A stretch of DNA of 44,509 nt, taken from positions 1 to 44,509 of the forward strand of contig CAKRLN010000001.1 in assembly GCA_934359535.1 (NCBI GenBank), read 5' to 3'. The stretch is from an uncultured Lachnospiraceae bacterium. GTDB taxonomy: Bacteria; Bacillota; Clostridia; Lachnospirales; Lachnospiraceae. Each line of letters opens with the position of its first letter. Positions within the stretch are counted from its first letter, which is position 1. This document shows, piece after piece, positions 41,735-44,509 of the stretch. Both the position numbers and the translations under genes were made by a program. The notes under the pieces were generated by a model. It did not search any database and was not told the origin of the DNA. It was given only the letters and a program-made list of their open reading frames with translations.

Positions 41735-44362
41735 ATGAAAAAAGCATGGAAAAGAAGTATTGCCTGCGTGATGGCAGTGCTTATTTTTTCTCAGATATTC
41801 GGGGTATTGCCGATAGAGGCCAGGGAGACGGAAGATGAAATAACCGGGGAGATCACAGTTGCATCGAATGTAACAAAGCAGGACATGCAGTCGTATCTGG
41901 ATGGATTTCAGAAGAAATATCCTGGGATACAGGTAAATTATGAATATCATTCGGAGTATGATAAGGATGTGCAGGCTGAAATCGATGCAGGGGATTATCC
42001 GGATGTCCTGTTTGTTCCGGGATCAACACCGGGAGAGCAGTATGAAAAGCTGTTTGAGCCGCTTGGCAAGTTGTCAGATCTTGAGAAGAAATACAATTAT
42101 ATGGAGACCGGAATCGTTTCTGACGATGTTGTATATGGAATACCATCTGCTGCATACCTGAATGGGTTTATCTATAATAAAGAAGTATTTGACAAGGCAG
42201 GCGTGTCAGAAACACCGAAGACGATCGATGAATTTCTTGATGCGCTTCGGATGATCAAACAGCGGACGAATGCAATTCCATTTTATACAAATTATGCGGC
42301 TGACTGGCCGCTGAAGGTGTGGGAGCAGTATCCATTTTTTGAGATGACAGGAGATCCGGATTATAAAAATAATGGCTTTGTAAATGAACTGAATCCATTT
42401 TTAAAGGGAACAGCACATTATCAGGTGTATGATCTTTTGTATCATATTGTAAAAGAAGGTCTCTGTGAAAGTGATCCGCAGTCAAGTGACTGGGAGCAGT
42501 CAAAGGGCATGTTAAACAATGGACAGATTGGATGCATTGCAATTGGTTCCTGGGCATTAAAGCAGATCCAGGATGCAGGGGATCACGCAGAGAATATTGG
42601 ATATATGCCATTTCCGAATGAAATTGACGGGAAGCAGTATGCTTCGATTGCTACAGACTACAGCTATGCCATCAATCGGAATAGTACCCAGAAAGAAGCT
42701 GCAAAATGCTATATCAGTTATATGATTGATGAATCTGGTTACGCACTTGACCATGAGGTGCTGTCGGTTGTAAAGACTGATCCGATCATGGAAAGCTATG
42801 GCGATATGACAAATATAGTCTGCTTAAACAGCAATCCTGCAACAGATGAAAACTATAAAAAAAGACAGGCGTTAGCCAGAAATCTGAATCTTTTAGACAG
42901 CTCGGATGAGATCAAACGTGTGATTGAGTCAGCACTCGGAAAAAGAAATGAGAATTTTGATACGATTGCAGAAGACTGGAATACGCGATGGGAGTCAGAA
43001 CGTACCGAGGATATGATGCCAGACAATGAAAAAAGTATTTCGATTCTGAGCGGGGCATTGCAGCAGGATTATGAGGTAGAGCTTTCGGATACAGAAAAGG
43101 AGTACTTAAAAGGCATTAAGGAACTGAAATTTGGCTATCTGAAGCAGATGGCACCTTACCAGTATGAGACAGATCAGGGCGCTGGCGGTGTTGTGCGTGA
43201 TCTGATTGATATTCTAAAGGAGGAGACCGGAGTTTCTATTCGGGAAATCGCATACGATAATACATCAGATCTTATCGCAGCAATCCAGAAAGGGGAGATC
43301 GATCTGGCAGCGGATATCCGGAAAAATTCAGAATATAGCAGTGAGCTCCGGTTTTCTACAGATTTGATTGATCATATGGTTGTTGTTGTGACAAGTGACA
43401 CCAATGATACGGAAAATGCATTACAGGGCATTCTTACAGCGGTTGATGGCGAGTATCATGATGTAAAAGCGGACAAGACAAAGCTTCTTACAACAAAGAG
43501 TCTGGCTGAAAGCCTGCATGCGATCGAGAATCTGAAGGCAGATTATACGGTTGCGGATTATTACAGCGTTTCGTATTATATGCAGGAAAAAGGCTATACA
43601 CATTTAAATATGGTACCGCTTTCACAGAATGAAAAAGGGTATTTTGCATTTTCCAAGGATGTGGATACAAGACTAATCTCGATCTGCAATAAGGTAATCT
43701 ACAGTATTCCGGATGAAAACAAGCAGATTATGCTGAATAACAGCATGAAAACAGAGCAGCAGCAGATTACAGTACGGCGTTTTATTGAGGCAAATACGAT
43801 TCCATGTCTGCTGGCACTGATTTTTGTGTTTGTAGTGATCGTCGGGGTTATTATGGCGGTTACACGGGACAGGGCGCGTATTGCAAAAACCGATGCACTG
43901 ACCGGAATCAGCAACCGCTATGGAATTCAAGACCAGATGAATCAGGTATATGAGAAAAAGAAGTATCCGGTTGTGTTTGCAATTATGGATATTGATAATT
44001 TTAAGTGTGTGAATGATACGCTGGGACATGCAGGCGGAGATGAAGCATTAAAGCTTCTTGCGGATGGATTAAAACGGATCTTTGTTCCCAAATCGCTGGT
44101 TGGACGTTACGGTGGAGATGAGTTTGTATTATGTATGCAGGGCGTAGACGCAGAAGAAGTACAGGTAAAAATAAAGCAGCTGGTAACAGAAATGAACCGT
44201 TCGCTGTCGGTCGGGGATAAGACGGTAGAGATGTCAATCAGTCTTGGCGCGGTCTGTACCGGACAGCTTCCACCTTATGAGGAATTGTTTAAGGCAGCGG
44301 ATGCTGTGCTTTATGAGGTAAAACAGAATGGAAAGAATAGTTTTAAGATAAAAAAATTATGA
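41735..44362 (+). CDS. Two-sensor diguanylate cyclase: SBP_bac_1, SBP_bac_3-like, TM, GGDEF
   Basis: The 875-residue membrane signalling protein begins with a signal sequence (residues 1-34). A complete sugar-type solute-binding domain follows (about 40-430; YPGIQVNYEYHS, YPDVLFVPG, NNGQIGCIAIGSWALKQI). A second, amino-acid-type binding domain (about 450-680; LKFGYLKQMAPYQY, AIQKGEIDLAADI) leads to one transmembrane helix (689-710) and a cytoplasmic GGDEF domain. The active-site GGDEF is intact at 793-797, preceded by MDIDNFKCVNDTLGHAGGD. The inhibitory RxxD site is not seen (VPKS in its place). It should make c-di-GMP in response to extracellular ligands. ATG 41735 follows AAAAGGGG; the earlier ATG 41690 would spoil the signal sequence. 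Confidence 0.92.
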   Translation: MKKAWKRSIACVMAVLIFSQIFGVLPIEARETEDEITGEITVASNVTKQDMQSYLDGFQKKYPGIQVNYEYHSEYDKDVQAEIDAGDYPDVLFVPGSTPGEQYEKLFEPLGKLSDLEKKYNYMETGIVSDDVVYGIPSAAYLNGFIYNKEVFDKAGVSETPKTIDEFLDALRMIKQRTNAIPFYTNYAADWPLKVWEQYPFFEMTGDPDYKNNGFVNELNPFLKGTAHYQVYDLLYHIVKEGLCESDPQSSDWEQSKGMLNNGQIGCIAIGSWALKQIQDAGDHAENIGYMPFPNEIDGKQYASIATDYSYAINRNSTQKEAAKCYISYMIDESGYALDHEVLSVVKTDPIMESYGDMTNIVCLNSNPATDENYKKRQALARNLNLLDSSDEIKRVIESALGKRNENFDTIAEDWNTRWESERTEDMMPDNEKSISILSGALQQDYEVELSDTEKEYLKGIKELKFGYLKQMAPYQYETDQGAGGVVRDLIDILKEETGVSIREIAYDNTSDLIAAIQKGEIDLAADIRKNSEYSSELRFSTDLIDHMVVVVTSDTNDTENALQGILTAVDGEYHDVKADKTKLLTTKSLAESLHAIENLKADYTVADYYSVSYYMQEKGYTHLNMVPLSQNEKGYFAFSKDVDTRLISICNKVIYSIPDENKQIMLNNSMKTEQQQITVRRFIEANTIPCLLALIFVFVVIVGVIMAVTRDRARIAKTDALTGISNRYGIQDQMNQVYEKKKYPVVFAIMDIDNFKCVNDTLGHAGGDEALKLLADGLKRIFVPKSLVGRYGGDEFVLCMQGVDAEEVQVKIKQLVTEMNRSLSVGDKTVEMSISLGAVCTGQLPPYEELFKAADAVLYEVKQNGKNSFKIKKL

Positions 44363-44369
44363 TTTTCTG

Positions 44370-44398
44370 TTGACAGGATTGTTTCGCCATGATATTAT
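44370..44398 (+). promoter_or_regulatory. Strong promoter for the tRNA gene
   Basis: Perfect TTGACA (44370-44375), a 17-base spacer and TATTAT (44393-44398). The tRNA starts 39 bases later. No terminator is visible between the GGDEF gene stop (44362) and this promoter. Confidence 0.85.
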
Positions 44399-44437
44399 AT
44401 TTGAGCTGTCACTGATGCGGCAGCGTAATATGAATAT

Positions 44438-44509
44438 GGCGAGATAGCTCAGTTGGCTAGAGCATGCGGTTCATACCCGCAGTGTCGAGGGTTCAAATCC
44501 CCCTCTCGC
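44438..44509 (+). tRNA. tRNA-Met (CAU), truncated by the window end
   Basis: The cloverleaf is clear: acceptor GGCGAGA pairs with TCTCGC at the window end (last pair and discriminator outside), D arm AGCTC...GAGC, anticodon stem TGCGG/CCGCA with loop TTCATAC giving anticodon CAT, and T arm GAGGGTTCAAATCCCCC. The G-C first pair and TTCATAC loop fit elongator Met better than initiator, though CAT could also be the lysidine-modified Ile isoacceptor. 72 bases are present. Confidence 0.93.

Noticed and set aside
44438..44509. Integration (att) site at the tRNA 3' end
   Set aside because: The 3' end of the tRNA and whatever follows lie outside the window, so no repeat or integrase can be assessed.

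Overview
The window looks like chromosome of a Gram-positive, endospore-forming gut anaerobe of the Lachnospiraceae (Roseburia/Agathobacter-like). This is judged from gene content and moderate GC. Pointers are a SipL-type spore assembly protein, Veg, an SEC-C/methionine aminopeptidase, an AraR-controlled arabinose operon, a chemoreceptor, DUF4317 and a DUF4143 ATPase, with no respiratory-chain genes. Most genes are on the + strand with strong Shine-Dalgarno sites. Nothing looks like prophage or a large island; the only mobile-like signal is a short inverted-repeat element near 30.6-30.8 kb.

Layout. 0-2.7 kb: tail of a sugar ABC permease, its terminator, a lipid-anchored GH13 amylase and a convergent PlsC acyltransferase. 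2.8-7.5 kb: a PrcB-domain lipoprotein, veg, sipL and a secreted NlpC/P60 hydrolase, then YqeY. 7.5-11.6 kb: small housekeeping genes (membrane-anchored unknown, map, alpha/beta hydrolase, CYTH) facing DUF4317. 11.8-19.6 kb: a ribosomal-protection-type GTPase fused to a YacP/Rae1-like NYN nuclease, overlapping araR, then araA-araD-araB behind an operator-overlapped promoter. 19.6-21.6 kb: a chemoreceptor whose leader holds a terminator-like hairpin. 21.7-29.7 kb: an aminotransferase and a tightly coupled purine/molybdenum hydroxylase operon (NCS2 permease, FAD, 2Fe-2S and Mo subunits, MocA-like transferase, membrane protein). 29.7-36.9 kb: TrhA/hemolysin III, the short element, MATE exporter, C69 dipeptidase, DgkA, phasin-like protein with UbiB kinase, CinA-C. 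36.9-44.5 kb: SDR, DUF4143 ATPase behind 33-bp repeats, an unrecognised protein, an iron-type dehydrogenase, a two-sensor GGDEF protein and a tRNA-Met cut by the window edge.

How it works together. Starch and arabinose use is the clearest metabolic theme: extracellular amylase, and isomerase, epimerase and kinase leading to xylulose 5-phosphate under AraR. A second theme is uptake and oxidation of a purine-like heterocycle by a MocA-matured molybdoenzyme. The most unusual items are the GTPase-NYN fusion, the dual solute-binding diguanylate cyclase lacking an inhibitory site, the short element with an 8-bp target duplication, and several compact cis-regulatory arrangements: a terminator whose arm is the next gene's ribosome binding site, a promoter followed at once by a terminator, paired AraR palindromes about 93 bp apart, and exact 33-bp repeats.
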